A stretch of DNA of 64,000 nucleotides from JASUTC01 sp964604305 (GCA_964604305.1 CAZRYM010000001.1:1-64000), one strand, 5' to 3'; shown: positions 25,832 to 34,031, counted from the first letter of the stretch. Notes: generated from the sequence alone by a model not told the origin. Translations and numbers: made by a program.

Positions 25832-26806
25832 TTAACAATTAAAATGGTTTGAATAGGCAAAATTCCCAAATCCTCCGCCCGTATGAATAAAAAGCACTCT
25901 TTTGTACCCTCTTTTTTTTGTTTCTTCCACCATTCCGTCAAACGCTTTTGAAGTATAGACCGGATCAAGAAGTATTCCTGTATTTAGGATACAATCCTTA
26001 ATATATTTGATACCTTTTTCAGTTGGAACGGCGTATGCTTGACCACAATAACCGTCAATTATCTTTATCTCATCTTTTTTAACCGGTTGATCGATTAAAT
26101 TTAACTTTAAGTAGGCATCACAAATTTCTTTAACCTTTTCTTCAAATTCTCTCGAATCGGCAAGTGTAACATTTATTCCTATGAGCTCTGTTTTCAGATT
26201 GTTCATTTTCAAACCTGCAAGCAATCCCGCATAAGTTCCTCCGCTGCCAACCGGACAAAAAATCGCATCAAAAGAATCCATGTTTGTCTGTTCCGCCATT
26301 TCACTGATCGATCTAACATAACCCAGTGAACCTGTAATATTCGAACCACCTTCAGGTATCAGATAAACCTCCTTTGGGTTAACGGATTGATCACGATATC
26401 TTCCCATGATAGTCTCCCTTTCGGCATATTCATCAGGTGTTATCCAATGTATTTCAGATTCCAAGAGCATGTCCAGGAAAAGGTTACCTTCCGCCTTTTC
26501 AGGTTCTGTCCCTCTCAGATACAAAACGGGCTCCATACCCAGTTTCCTTGCTGCAAAGGCCGTTGCACGACAATGATTAGATTGTATACCACCACAGGTA
26601 ACAATTTTACGAGCTCCCAACTTTTTTGCTTCATACAACAGGTACTCAAGTTTTCTGATTTTATTACCACTGCCTACAAATTCAGTTAAATCATCCCGTT
26701 TGAACCAGACTTCGAGTTTTTCATGGAGAAAATCCATTTTAACTTCTTCCAAAGGTGTGGGAAGAGAAGCTAGTCTTATTCTTGATGACATCAGTTCGTT
26801 CTTCAA
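25832..26806 (-). CDS. PLP-dependent D-cysteine desulfhydrase / ACC deaminase family enzyme
   Basis: A 324-residue fold-type II PLP enzyme. The block WFKRDDLTEFVGSGNKIRKLEYL contains the PLP lysine (in GSGNKIRK), followed by CGGIQSNHCRATAFAARKLG. The glycine loop CPVGSGGTYAGLLAG holds the phosphate. These features fit DcyD and 1-aminocyclopropane-1-carboxylate deaminase-like proteins; the true substrate cannot be told apart by eye. The start is a TTG at 26806, eight bases after GGAGG; an ATG five codons later lacks a site. A terminator separates it from the aminotransferase. Confidence 0.88.
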   Translation of the reverse strand: MKNELMSSRIRLASLPTPLEEVKMDFLHEKLEVWFKRDDLTEFVGSGNKIRKLEYLLYEAKKLGARKIVTCGGIQSNHCRATAFAARKLGMEPVLYLRGTEPEKAEGNLFLDMLLESEIHWITPDEYAERETIMGRYRDQSVNPKEVYLIPEGGSNITGSLGYVRSISEMAEQTNMDSFDAIFCPVGSGGTYAGLLAGLKMNNLKTELIGINVTLADSREFEEKVKEICDAYLKLNLIDQPVKKDEIKIIDGYCGQAYAVPTEKGIKYIKDCILNTGILLDPVYTSKAFDGMVEETKKRGYKRVLFIHTGGGFGNFAYSNHFNC

Positions 26807-26825
26807 CGTTAAAACCTCCACAAAC

Positions 26826-26847
26826 AAAAAAGCGTTCATATGAACGC
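26826..26847 (-). terminator. Terminator after the aminotransferase gene
   Basis: GCGTTCATATGAACGC is a perfect palindrome (GCGTTC-ATAT-GAACGC). On the minus strand it is followed by TTTTTTG. It lies 23 bases past the aminotransferase stop. Confidence 0.8.
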
Positions 26848-26870
26848 CTTAAAATTTATTATTGATCTTC

Positions 26871-28019
26871 TTAATGGTTTTTCTTAAAATCCTTAAGAAT
26901 TTCCATCGCCCGCGTTAATTCCTCTTCTGAAGAAGCATATGAAAGGCGCATGTACCAAGGTTTGTGAAAAGCACTTCCGGGAACCATAGCCAGGGCATGA
27001 TTTTGAATTAAATCCATGGTTAAGTCATCATCCGTTTGATAAGCATTTTTGACCCATTCGAAATTCATAAAGAAATAAAAGGCACCTGCCGGATGACAAT
27101 AGTCTATCCCGATATTGTCAAGGGCTTGTGAAACAATCTTGCGTCTTTGCTCAAATGCATCTCGCATATATGTTGTATCAACTGTTAACGCCTTTAAAGC
27201 GGCTTTTTGTGTGATCGAATTAATATTTGAGGATAAATGTGATTGCATCTTCCCAATCTCTTTGGAGATTTCGCGTGGAGCTGCAACATACCCACATCTC
27301 CAGCCTGTCATTGCATGAGATTTTGAAAAACCGTTTATGGTTATTGTGTTATTAAAAACCTCTCCCAAAGACCCGATACTCACATGCTCACCATCGTACA
27401 CCAAATTAGCATAAATCTCATCGGATATGATCCAAAACTTCCTTTCCAAAGCCAAATCAGCTATTTTTTCCAGTGTCTCCCTGGTGTAAATCGTCCCTGT
27501 GGGGTTATTAGGCGAGTTGATGATAATTCCACGGGTTTTTTCGGTAATCTTTTCAGCAATCTTTGTGATATCAGGTTGGAAATTTTTATCGGCAGCCGTA
27601 TCCACCAAAACCGCTTTACAATTACACATCTCAACTTGTGGAACATAGCTCACCCAATCGGGCGTGAGTACAATGATCTCATCACCGGGATTGGTGATTG
27701 CATAAATAGATTGATATAATGCCTGTTTTCCACCATTTGTTACGACAATCTGTGAGGAATCATAATTTAGTGAATATTTTTCCTTTAATAAACCTGCAAT
27801 TCCATTTCTTAACTCAATAATCCCAGAAGCGGGCGTATACTTAGTAAACCCTTCATCAATTGCATTCTTAGCAGAAAGACTGACCTCTCGGGGAGTTTCA
27901 AAATCCGGCTCTCCGGCTGTCAGCCTTATCACATCTATCCCTTTAGATTGTAATTCTTGGGCTAGCTGCGTGTATTTCAGAGTAACTGAAAAAGGGATAT
28001 TATTTAATATTTTTTTCAA
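26871..28019 (-). CDS. Class I/II aminotransferase, aspartate aminotransferase-like
   Basis: A 382-residue PLP enzyme of fold type I. Seen are RLTAGEPDFETPREV, YTPASGIIELRNGIA, NSPNNPTGTIYTRE, SDEIYANLVYDG and the PLP lysine in GFSKSHAMTGWRCGYV, followed by the carboxylate-binding Arg region MRLSYASSEEEL. This is the subgroup Ig aspartate/prephenate aminotransferase pattern. It moves amino groups between Asp/Glu and 2-oxoacids. The start is a TTG eight bases after GGAG; the nearby ATG is out of frame and closes at once. It is 25 bases after a zinc-finger membrane protein gene. Confidence 0.92.
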   Translation of the reverse strand: MKKILNNIPFSVTLKYTQLAQELQSKGIDVIRLTAGEPDFETPREVSLSAKNAIDEGFTKYTPASGIIELRNGIAGLLKEKYSLNYDSSQIVVTNGGKQALYQSIYAITNPGDEIIVLTPDWVSYVPQVEMCNCKAVLVDTAADKNFQPDITKIAEKITEKTRGIIINSPNNPTGTIYTRETLEKIADLALERKFWIISDEIYANLVYDGEHVSIGSLGEVFNNTITINGFSKSHAMTGWRCGYVAAPREISKEIGKMQSHLSSNINSITQKAALKALTVDTTYMRDAFEQRRKIVSQALDNIGIDYCHPAGAFYFFMNFEWVKNAYQTDDDLTMDLIQNHALAMVPGSAFHKPWYMRLSYASSEEELTRAMEILKDFKKNH

Positions 28020-28044
28020 TCATTTCACTCCAAACTTGTTGATT

Positions 28045-28776
28045 TTAGTAATTCATGCTTACTGTAAACAGTATATTTTTCTTATTTTTTACAGGGTTAA
28101 AATATCCACCCTCCAGTTCTTTGTCAACCGGTAATCCAAACTGTGCACTGATGACATTGCTTTCGGTGGTATTGTCGTTGCTTCCCTTTAATTCTGTGGG
28201 TGTATAGGCAGTCTGTTCGGAATAAGTTGGAAAAATGATTTGTTCGCTAAAGGCTTTTTTATTGACCAAATCCAATTTGGAAGTATTCAGAATCCCAACA
28301 GTCAAAACAGTGATTGTAATAAGCGCTGCAATGGAACCCCACGTGAGAAAGAGATTTTTGGTGTATTTTTCAGTGGTCTGATTTTGATTATCAATGAGCT
28401 CGTTAAGCTTATCATAAAAATCACAAACCGTTTCGTATTCCTCTTCTGAATAGCCCTTATCGGTGTTTAGACACTTACCGGATAGAAAATCGATATAGAG
28501 TTCTTCCAAATCATATTGTTCTATCTGCTTATTCCTGCCTATCCTGTCGACAACTTCAATAAATTCCAGATAGACATCGTCTGCATGCCTGCCTGTTACC
28601 ACTTCTTCTATTACATTTACACAATGAAACTGCTCAAAACAAGCTGCACAATTCTTCAAATGTTCACGTACCATATCTACGGCCTTTTGCTTTTCCCCAT
28701 TGTGAAAAATATCCAGAATCTGAACGGCATGATTTACATCAACACAATCCGGAATGAGGGGTCTGGAATTACTCAT
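28045..28776 (-). CDS. Membrane protein with an anti-sigma-like zinc finger (zf-HC2-like), unknown role
   Basis: A 243-residue protein. The motif REHLKNCAACFEQFHC (His-x3-Cys-x2-Cys) near residues 38-52 is the pattern of zinc-binding anti-sigma domains. A cytoplasmic helical region follows, then one transmembrane helix at about 145-165 (WGSIAALITITVLTVGIL) and an outer tail of about 75 residues rich in Thr/Asn/Gln. No sigma factor is adjacent, so an anti-sigma role is only suggested. GGAGG lies nine bases before the ATG. It is 71 bases after glyQ and probably shares its transcript. Confidence 0.7.
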   Translation of the reverse strand: MSNSRPLIPDCVDVNHAVQILDIFHNGEKQKAVDMVREHLKNCAACFEQFHCVNVIEEVVTGRHADDVYLEFIEVVDRIGRNKQIEQYDLEELYIDFLSGKCLNTDKGYSEEEYETVCDFYDKLNELIDNQNQTTEKYTKNLFLTWGSIAALITITVLTVGILNTSKLDLVNKKAFSEQIIFPTYSEQTAYTPTELKGSNDNTTESNVISAQFGLPVDKELEGGYFNPVKNKKNILFTVSMNY

Positions 28777-28847
28777 TCATATTTACCTCCAATAACTGAT
28801 AATTGATGGTTACAGGAATACAAGACGGAATAAAAAGATCGATTATT

Positions 28848-29705
28848 CTAGGCACTCTCTTTGTCTTCATCACCTTTAAGATATTTCTTTGCACAACTGA
28901 TTGCCAATCTTCGAATTTCTTTTATATAGGCCTGTCTTTGAGCAACGCTTATGGCATTTCTTGCATCTAATAGATTGAAATAATGCGCACATTTTATCAA
29001 CTGATCATATGCCGGTATGGGTAAATCATTTTCCAATAAATGTAAAAATTCACTCTTATGAAGGTCGAACAATTTGAACAACAACTCAGTATCGGCTATC
29101 TCAAAATTATATTTTGAATACTCTATTTCATTTCTTTTGTATAAATCACCATAAACGGTGTGTTCATTCCACTTGAGATCGTAGACATTTTCCACATCCT
29201 GAAGATACATGGCTATGCGTTCTATTCCGTAAGTAATTTCAAGTGTTATCGGCTTCAATTCAACTCCTGCTACCTGTTGAAAATAGGTAAACTGAGTGAT
29301 TTCCATACCGTCAAGCCAGACTTCCCATCCCACTCCCCAGGCACCAAGTGTTGGTGATTCCCAATTGTCTTCAACGAACCTGATATCATGTTCTTTAGGG
29401 TTAATTGATAATGCCTTAAGTGATTCAATGTAAATGTCCTGTGATTCAAGGGGGGAAGGTTTGATCAGAACCTGATACTGGTAAAACCGCTGCATTCTGT
29501 TGGGGTTTTCCCCATATCGGCCATCTGTAGGTCTTCTGCTCGGTTGTATAAAAGCACACTTCCAGGGTTTCTCATCAATGACTCTAAAAAAGGTGGATGG
29601 ATGATAAGTCCCGGCACCCATTTCCATATCATACGGCTGCTCGATAAAACAACCCCGTTGTGACCAATATGTATTAAGATTTTTTATCATATCCTGAATA
29701 TACAA
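28848..29705 (-). CDS. glyQ: Glycyl-tRNA synthetase alpha subunit
   Basis: A 285-residue catalytic subunit of the bacterial alpha2-beta2 glycyl-tRNA synthetase. Motifs include NTYWSQRGCFIEQPYDMEMG, FIQPSRRPTDGRYGENPNR, GWEVWLDGMEITQFTYFQQV and LEITYGIERIAMYLQ. The start is a TTG, seven bases after GGAGG; an ATG five codons downstream has no site. The beta subunit gene glyS usually follows directly but is not found here: the next gene is a zinc-finger membrane protein. glyS must lie elsewhere. Confidence 0.97.
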   Translation of the reverse strand: MYIQDMIKNLNTYWSQRGCFIEQPYDMEMGAGTYHPSTFFRVIDEKPWKCAFIQPSRRPTDGRYGENPNRMQRFYQYQVLIKPSPLESQDIYIESLKALSINPKEHDIRFVEDNWESPTLGAWGVGWEVWLDGMEITQFTYFQQVAGVELKPITLEITYGIERIAMYLQDVENVYDLKWNEHTVYGDLYKRNEIEYSKYNFEIADTELLFKLFDLHKSEFLHLLENDLPIPAYDQLIKCAHYFNLLDARNAISVAQRQAYIKEIRRLAISCAKKYLKGDEDKESA

Positions 29706-29872
29706 AATTTAACCTCCGGTTTATACGTGTTGAATATTGCCGTTTCGTTGAAGCTATTCTACCATAATGAAACATTTCTATGCAATTTAAATTAGTTTTC
29801 AAGAGAAGGTTTTGTAGAATAAAAACGCTAAAACCATGAAGTAGAGTTTGATAAAGAAGGCTGGTAAAAAAT

Positions 29873-29889
29873 AAAAGCGCACCATGCGC
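29873..29889 (-). terminator. Terminator of the SRP RNA gene
   Basis: On the minus strand GCGCA-TGG-TGCGC is followed by TTTTATTTTTT. It directly adjoins the 3' end of the SRP RNA. Confidence 0.8.
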
Positions 29890-30150
29890 GTTGCTTCGAT
29901 AGACACCGACAAGACGTTTTCAGACAGTTAGCTCAGCAGGGGCACTCCCGTGGCACCCGGATGGGACTGCTTATGGCTGCTTCCTTCCGGACCTGACCAG
30001 GTTCACAGCTATCCGCCGCACAGGACCTCTGCATCAACGCCACTTATCTGAAACCTTTCTCACCGATAGGACCTCAGACAACGCATCAGCCCCGCTCAAG
30101 TGGGTTTCGGGTACAGGGGACCACTAACCCCCCGCCTGCATGACGCGCAG
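29884..30150 (-). ncRNA. ffs: Signal recognition particle RNA, large bacterial form with Alu domain
   Basis: On the minus strand the conserved domain IV core reads GGTCAGGTCCGGAAGGAAGC followed by AGCCATAAG. The 5' part, with GGGGGGTTAGTGGTCCCC and a GGGCTGATGC segment, is the Alu-type domain. The ends pair: TGCGCGT near the 5' end with ACGCGCA at the 3' end, and GTTTCAGAT with its complement in the long helix 5. The length of about 265 bases matches the Bacillus/Thermotoga type rather than 4.5S RNA. Exact ends are inferred from the promoter and the pairing. Confidence 0.93.
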
Positions 30151-30155
30151 GGAAT

Positions 30156-30184
30156 ATTCTATCACATTTCATTGTTGTTTGCAA
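30156..30184 (-). promoter_or_regulatory. SRP RNA promoter
   Basis: On the minus strand TTGCAA (30179-30184) and TAGAAT (30156-30161) are separated by 17 bases. The RNA begins about six bases further on. Confidence 0.8.
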
Positions 30185-30202
30185 TATTCCGAATTAAACG
30201 GA

Positions 30203-30233
30203 GATAAAGGGTACCCACAAGGGGCACCCCTAC
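30203..30233. repeat. Dispersed palindromic repeat, copy 1
   Basis: GATAAAGGGTACCCACAAGG followed by GGCACCCCTAC. The arms GGGTACCC / GGGGCACCC fold into a hairpin. A near-identical copy sits at 30952-30981. This copy lies downstream of hsp20 and upstream of the SRP promoter. Confidence 0.8.
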
Positions 30234-30261
30234 CATTTTCCATTGTATCTTGTCAAATACT

Positions 30262-30717
30262 TTACTGAATCTGTACGTCTATGGCTTTTTTCTTTTCTTC
30301 TTCTTTTTTCTGTACTTTCAGTTCCAAAACACCGTTTTCAAACTTGGCATCGATCTTTTCAACATCTACATTTTCCGGCAGACTGAATTGCCTCTTGAAT
30401 GCGCCATATCTTCTTTCGACGATGTGATAGTTTTTATCCTTTTCTTCCTTCTTCTCTTCTTTGACTTCGCTTGATACGGTGAGTACATTGTCTTCTACCT
30501 TAACTTTTACATCGTCTTTCTTAAATCCGGGTAATTCAAATTCGAATACATACGCATCTTCCGTTTCGTAAACATCCGCATTTGGCATCATGCATGTTCC
30601 TGCTTGTGGATTTCTGCCTGTCAAAAAGTTGTTGAAAACGGAATCGACATCCCTTTGCATCTCTCTGAAAGTTTTGAAAAAATCATCACTGTTTCCTCTT
30701 CTTACTATAAGACCCAT
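30262..30717 (-). CDS. Small heat shock protein, Hsp20 / alpha-crystallin family
   Basis: A 151-residue ATP-independent chaperone. The alpha-crystallin domain spans about 45-140: DVYETEDAYVFEFELPGFKK, VKVEDNVLTVSSEVK, FKRQFSLPENVDVEKIDAKF and ENGVLELKVQKKEE. The C-terminal AIDVQIQ supplies a partial I-x-V tail. The start at 30717 follows GGAGG by eight bases; an upstream in-frame ATG precedes that site. The gene is monocistronic, and palindromic repeats lie on both sides. No CIRCE element was seen. Confidence 0.96.
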   Translation of the reverse strand: MGLIVRRGNSDDFFKTFREMQRDVDSVFNNFLTGRNPQAGTCMMPNADVYETEDAYVFEFELPGFKKDDVKVKVEDNVLTVSSEVKEEKKEEKDKNYHIVERRYGAFKRQFSLPENVDVEKIDAKFENGVLELKVQKKEEEKKKAIDVQIQ

Positions 30718-30792
30718 AAAGAACACCTCCGCTTTATCAATTTTGGGTTTCATGACAATTGACGAAAGCGAAGGTTATTTTATTACACTCTG

Positions 30793-30821
30793 AACATATA
30801 AAGTGATATGTAGCGGGTCAA
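30793..30821 (-). promoter_or_regulatory. Possible hsp20 promoter
   Basis: On the minus strand TTGACC (30816-30821) and TATGTT (30793-30798) are 17 bases apart. This leaves a 5' leader of about 70 bases. The -10 is poor. Confidence 0.4.
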
Positions 30822-30902
30822 TAAATTAGAAATAGTCTAACTATATCAAAAATCCCCCTACAAAAGCAAAAAAACAAGGTAATTTTCAAAAAAACGCACA
30901 CC

Positions 30903-30927
30903 GTAGGGGCAACCCTCGTGGTTGCCC
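30903..30927. repeat. Dispersed palindromic repeat, variant
   Basis: GTAGGGGCAACCCTCGTGGT followed by TGCCC; perfect arms GGGCAACC / GGTTGCCC around CTCGT. A T-run follows on the plus strand. It is related in style to the other GC-rich palindromes near hsp20. Confidence 0.75.
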
Positions 30928-30951
30928 TTTTATAAAAACAAATGAAATAAT

Positions 30952-30981
30952 GATAAAGGGTACCCACAAGGGGTACCCTAC
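30952..30981. repeat. Dispersed palindromic repeat, copy 2
   Basis: GATAAAGGGTACCCACAAGG followed by GGTACCCTAC. It differs from the 30203 copy mainly by one base in the right arm. It lies five bases from the stop of the GntR regulator gene and may act in its 3' end formation. Confidence 0.8.
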
Positions 30982-30985
30982 AGTT

Positions 30986-31342
30986 TTAAACACTCTTCCA
31001 AACCTCTTCAATCAGCATCTTGGTCATTGGTAGATCTATGTTTTTTTCTTTCAAATCGTTGATAAACTTTCTTGTTTCTTCGATGACCCCGGGATCCACC
31101 GAACTGGTGGAATGTATAAAATATCCCACACCATGCTGAGCTTCTGTCAGCCCTTCGTTACCCAGCTTTTCAAGGGCTCGCATGACGGTGTTTGTGTTTA
31201 CATCAAACACTTTTGACAATTCTCTTACCGGGGGAAGCTGATCACCATCTTTCAGGTTGCCCAGCATGATTTCTTTTTTAATCATGTTCATAATCTGGAT
31301 GTAGACCGGCAATCCTTTATGTTTATCCACACTTGTCAGCAT
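30986..31342 (-). CDS. GntR-family transcriptional regulator, YtrA subfamily
   Basis: A 118-residue repressor. The winged helix covers about 10-75: GLPVYIQIMNMIKKEIMLG, LPPVRELSKVFDVNTNTVMRALEKLGNEGL. Only a short helical tail of about 40 residues follows, which is the YtrA type rather than a large ligand domain. Regulators of this class usually control their own ABC-transporter operon, here the three genes just upstream in the same transcript. An AGTGTA/AACACT inverted repeat over the operon promoter is a likely binding site. It is the last gene of the operon. Confidence 0.93.
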   Translation of the reverse strand: MLTSVDKHKGLPVYIQIMNMIKKEIMLGNLKDGDQLPPVRELSKVFDVNTNTVMRALEKLGNEGLTEAQHGVGYFIHSTSSVDPGVIEETRKFINDLKEKNIDLPMTKMLIEEVWKSV

Positions 31343-31367
31343 AGTTTCACCCCTTTCTCATTTTTTG

Positions 31368-32198
31368 TCATACAAGTCTTTTCTGAAAGGGAATGAATTC
31401 CTTTTTCCCCTGAAGATAACCCAGCACGATTTCCTTGAAATTCGGATATCGGCCTACATCCTCGGATGTTCTGATGAGAGTTTCGTTTTCAATAATGCCC
31501 ACCACATCTCCCGCAGGTATCTTCTCTCCACTGTTAATGATTCTGTGATTCTCTTTTGAATTATCTATGGTATCAGCGTACAGGATTTCTCCCTCCTTGA
31601 TGATGGCAAAAGAAGTGGCGACCTCTTCCAGTTCGTATATCTCGTGAGAGGAAATCACAATGGTCTTATTATCCTGGTCTTCAATGTAGTTTTTAATGAC
31701 TTTTAGTATCTCTGAACGTATGACCGGATCAAGATTTTGAGTGGGTTCGTCCAGAAGCATCAGGTCTGAGTTCGCTGACATACACAATGCCAGATTCAAC
31801 AAAGTTTTCATTCCCATGGAATAAGTCGCAACTTTGTCGTCCAAGTTGAAATTGAAGTGATTGGCAAAGCTGGAAAAAATTTTCTCGTTCCATCCCGGAT
31901 AGAGTTTACTCCAAAGGTCATGATAATCTTCGCCGGTAAACCTGGAGAACGTCAGTCTTTCTTCCGGCATGACCGTCAGTTTTTCTTTTACCTTTGAGGA
32001 AAGGCTTTTGCCAAAGATCGTTACTTCTCCGGCATCGGGTTTTATTTCTCCAAAGATCGTTCTCAAAGTCGTTGTTTTTCCAGCACCATTGGGTCCGATG
32101 AGTGCGAATATCTCACCTGATTTTATCTCAATAGAAATGTCGTTTAAGACACGTTTGCTTCCAAATCGTTTGGTCATGCTTTTAATCGAAACACTCAT
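31368..32198 (-). CDS. ABC transporter ATP-binding protein, YtrB-like
   Basis: A 276-residue single ABC domain. Walker A GPNGAGKTT is at about 35-43, the signature is the degenerate YSMGMKTLLN, Walker B is LMLLDEPTQNLDP, and the switch His is in ISSHEIYELE. This signature variant is common in YtrB-like transporters linked to cell-envelope stress or bacitracin-type responses. About 60 C-terminal residues lie outside the ABC core. The ATG overlaps the permease stop by four bases (ATGA). Confidence 0.92.
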   Translation of the reverse strand: MSVSIKSMTKRFGSKRVLNDISIEIKSGEIFALIGPNGAGKTTTLRTIFGEIKPDAGEVTIFGKSLSSKVKEKLTVMPEERLTFSRFTGEDYHDLWSKLYPGWNEKIFSSFANHFNFNLDDKVATYSMGMKTLLNLALCMSANSDLMLLDEPTQNLDPVIRSEILKVIKNYIEDQDNKTIVISSHEIYELEEVATSFAIIKEGEILYADTIDNSKENHRIINSGEKIPAGDVVGIIENETLIRTSEDVGRYPNFKEIVLGYLQGKKEFIPFQKRLV

Positions 32199-32764
32199 TT
32201 TGTAGCCCCCTTCTTAACGAAAAGATAAAGAGCGGTTGCGAAGAGCACAAATGCAAATGTGGCCGCTGCAAATATATTACCCTGTGTAACCGGACTGATG
32301 TACCAGTAGAAATTACGATAGCTCCCGATGGAGGAGATGATCCAGTCACCAATAAGTACAAGGAATGGCATCCCGAAATTATCCAGTCCGGATGTGACGA
32401 ATATCATGGCAATGGAATAATAAGCGGTTCCAAAAATCACGCAATTCAGCCAGGACGTCCACATGTAGTTGACAGATAGTGGACCAAATGGAATCGCTGC
32501 CCCGATAAAATGTGTAACTGTTACGATACTGACCATGAACAGCCAGGATATGGTAAATACTTCTGCCAAAGTATAGGGCAGTATCATTATGTTGACCGTT
32601 CGTTTCTGCTGCACATCCCACGCAAGCATACTTGTGGCAAGCAGGAAGAGAAATATGGTCTTAAATCCAAAATTGGGAACAAACAGAAAAAGTGAAAACA
32701 CAAACAACCTTCCCGCTTTTTCGCTAAATTCTTTCATATAAAAGGCTTCTATTCTTTTTAACAT
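32195..32764 (-). CDS. ABC transporter permease, small integral membrane subunit
   Basis: A 189-residue protein with about five to six hydrophobic segments (FLFVPNFGFKTIFLFLLATS, VFTISWLFMVSIVTVTHFIG, and others). No sequence family was recognised beyond a general resemblance to ABC-2-type membrane subunits. Its position, directly upstream of and overlapping the ATPase, makes it the membrane partner. GGAGG precedes the ATG by seven bases. Confidence 0.8.
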   Translation of the reverse strand: MLKRIEAFYMKEFSEKAGRLFVFSLFLFVPNFGFKTIFLFLLATSMLAWDVQQKRTVNIMILPYTLAEVFTISWLFMVSIVTVTHFIGAAIPFGPLSVNYMWTSWLNCVIFGTAYYSIAMIFVTSGLDNFGMPFLVLIGDWIISSIGSYRNFYWYISPVTQGNIFAAATFAFVLFATALYLFVKKGATK

Positions 32765-32781
32765 ATCTGCACCTCCATGCC

Positions 32782-33705
32782 TTAATACTCTTCAACATCG
32801 ACGTTGAAGAGTTCGCCTTTATGATTCACCGAGAGTTTTGAAGGCTGATTTCGAGGCCGTTGCACAGAGAATTTCCCAAAAGTCGCTTTCAGCTCAACAA
32901 CCCTGGATTCTTCCCATCCGGACAGGAATTTCAGGTTCCCATTCAATACTTCAGATGCTATTTCAAAATACTTCAATTTTTGAACTTCGCCCGAAAAATT
33001 CATGGCATCGGCGGAAAACACAAAGTCAACCCCATCCAATATCCCCTTAAAGTTCGCTGCATCGCTTTGCACCTTCAAATGATCCACGATATATGTACCT
33101 TGCATGTTTAAAGCATCCACATTGATTTTGACTTCCTGAGCCCGTATAGTACCATTCATGGAAACTGCATCAGCATTAACAGTTATTTCAGTGTAATCAA
33201 CATCCGAAGGAATCTGAATCACCAGGGTTCTGTTACCCCTAATCGGTCCACCATCCAAGGTCAACCCATTGCTGTTTTCATCCCGTCTTTCTATCATGCC
33301 GGAAGGATATTGAATCCTCTTAAGATCTTCAATAAAATCCAATCTCAGAGAGTTTCCCCGAATCACCAAATTCTCTTCGGTATCCACTTCGATTTCAGGC
33401 AAAACCAGCCGCATATTCTGCTCAAAATTCATACCGAAATTCATATTCCCCATGCTGCTCATAAACCAGGGCAACTCAAAATTGTGAAAATACTCAATCG
33501 CAGTGTAAATCCCGCCCATTATCAGTAACGCAAGGATGAAAAAGATGATCAGAAGCACTTTGAACTTCTTAAAACAAAGGGCAAAAAGAATTCCCGCTGC
33601 CCCCACAAAAAGGATCTTGACTGGAATAAACGGTAAGTAAATCGCTAAAAATGCCAGAATCAAAGCAATCGCTATCTTACCCATGATCGGATAATTTTTC
33701 TCCAT
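32782..33705 (-). CDS. Membrane protein with an outer beta-repeat domain (DUF4097/LiaF-like), first gene of the ytr-type operon
   Basis: A 307-residue protein. The N-terminus holds about three transmembrane helices (residues ~8-72). From about residue 100 the protein is all-beta. Four repeats with about 18-residue spacing carry the pattern D-A-x-[NS]-[MF]-x-G: ADAVSMNG, VDALNMQG, SDAANFKG and ADAMNFSG, with a looser fifth (SEVLNGN). This ladder is what a parallel beta-helix or DUF4097-type adhesin domain looks like, as in LiaF-like envelope stress proteins. It may sense envelope damage and signal to the ABC/GntR module. GGAGG lies before the ATG. Confidence 0.75.
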   Translation of the reverse strand: MEKNYPIMGKIAIALILAFLAIYLPFIPVKILFVGAAGILFALCFKKFKVLLIIFFILALLIMGGIYTAIEYFHNFELPWFMSSMGNMNFGMNFEQNMRLVLPEIEVDTEENLVIRGNSLRLDFIEDLKRIQYPSGMIERRDENSNGLTLDGGPIRGNRTLVIQIPSDVDYTEITVNADAVSMNGTIRAQEVKINVDALNMQGTYIVDHLKVQSDAANFKGILDGVDFVFSADAMNFSGEVQKLKYFEIASEVLNGNLKFLSGWEESRVVELKATFGKFSVQRPRNQPSKLSVNHKGELFNVDVEEY

Positions 33706-33738
33706 ACCAAAAACACCTCCAATGTTCTTTAGATATAT

Positions 33739-33762
33739 AGTGTACTAATGTATTATAACACT
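33739..33762. promoter_or_regulatory. Probable GntR/YtrA operator overlapping the -10 region
   Basis: AGTGTA - 12 bases - AACACT, an inverted repeat with one mismatch. It resembles the AGTGTA/TACACT operators known for YtrA-type repressors. It covers the -10 hexamer and the presumed start site of the operon that encodes a YtrA-type regulator. Confidence 0.6.
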
Positions 33763-33780
33763 GAATTATTTATTTGTCAA
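33752..33780 (-). promoter_or_regulatory. Consensus promoter of the ytr-type operon
   Basis: On the minus strand TTGACA (33775-33780), 17 bases, TATAAT (33752-33757), with an extended TGT before the -10. This is a perfect sigma-70 promoter, so repression must set its output. Confidence 0.93.
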
Positions 33781-33872
33781 TAGTCTGAGAGTTGCTTTTT
33801 TTTCACTCTGATCTCCCTTTTATAAGTGGTTTTTCATAATTCGAATACGATTTCTTACTGATCATTTAGCAG

Positions 33873-33906
33873 AAAAAAACAGACGAACATAGCCGTCTGT
33901 TTTTTT
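33873..33906. terminator. Bidirectional terminator in a 326-base intergenic stretch
   Basis: AAAAAAACAGACG and CGTCTGTTTTTTT form a 13-bp perfect stem with an 8-base loop, with A- and T-runs on the two sides. It serves the MFS gene (minus strand). The rest of the stretch holds the ytr promoter and operator; nothing else was seen. Confidence 0.85.
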
Positions 33907-34031
33907 GGCAACTCCATTTGTGTAATCACCTACAATTTAATCCATGGAGTTTGATACCTGTCAATACAATATTCTAAGGTATTCTTGTAACTATTCCATT
34001 AAAATCTGTTCTTAACTACCCGGAAAAAAGC

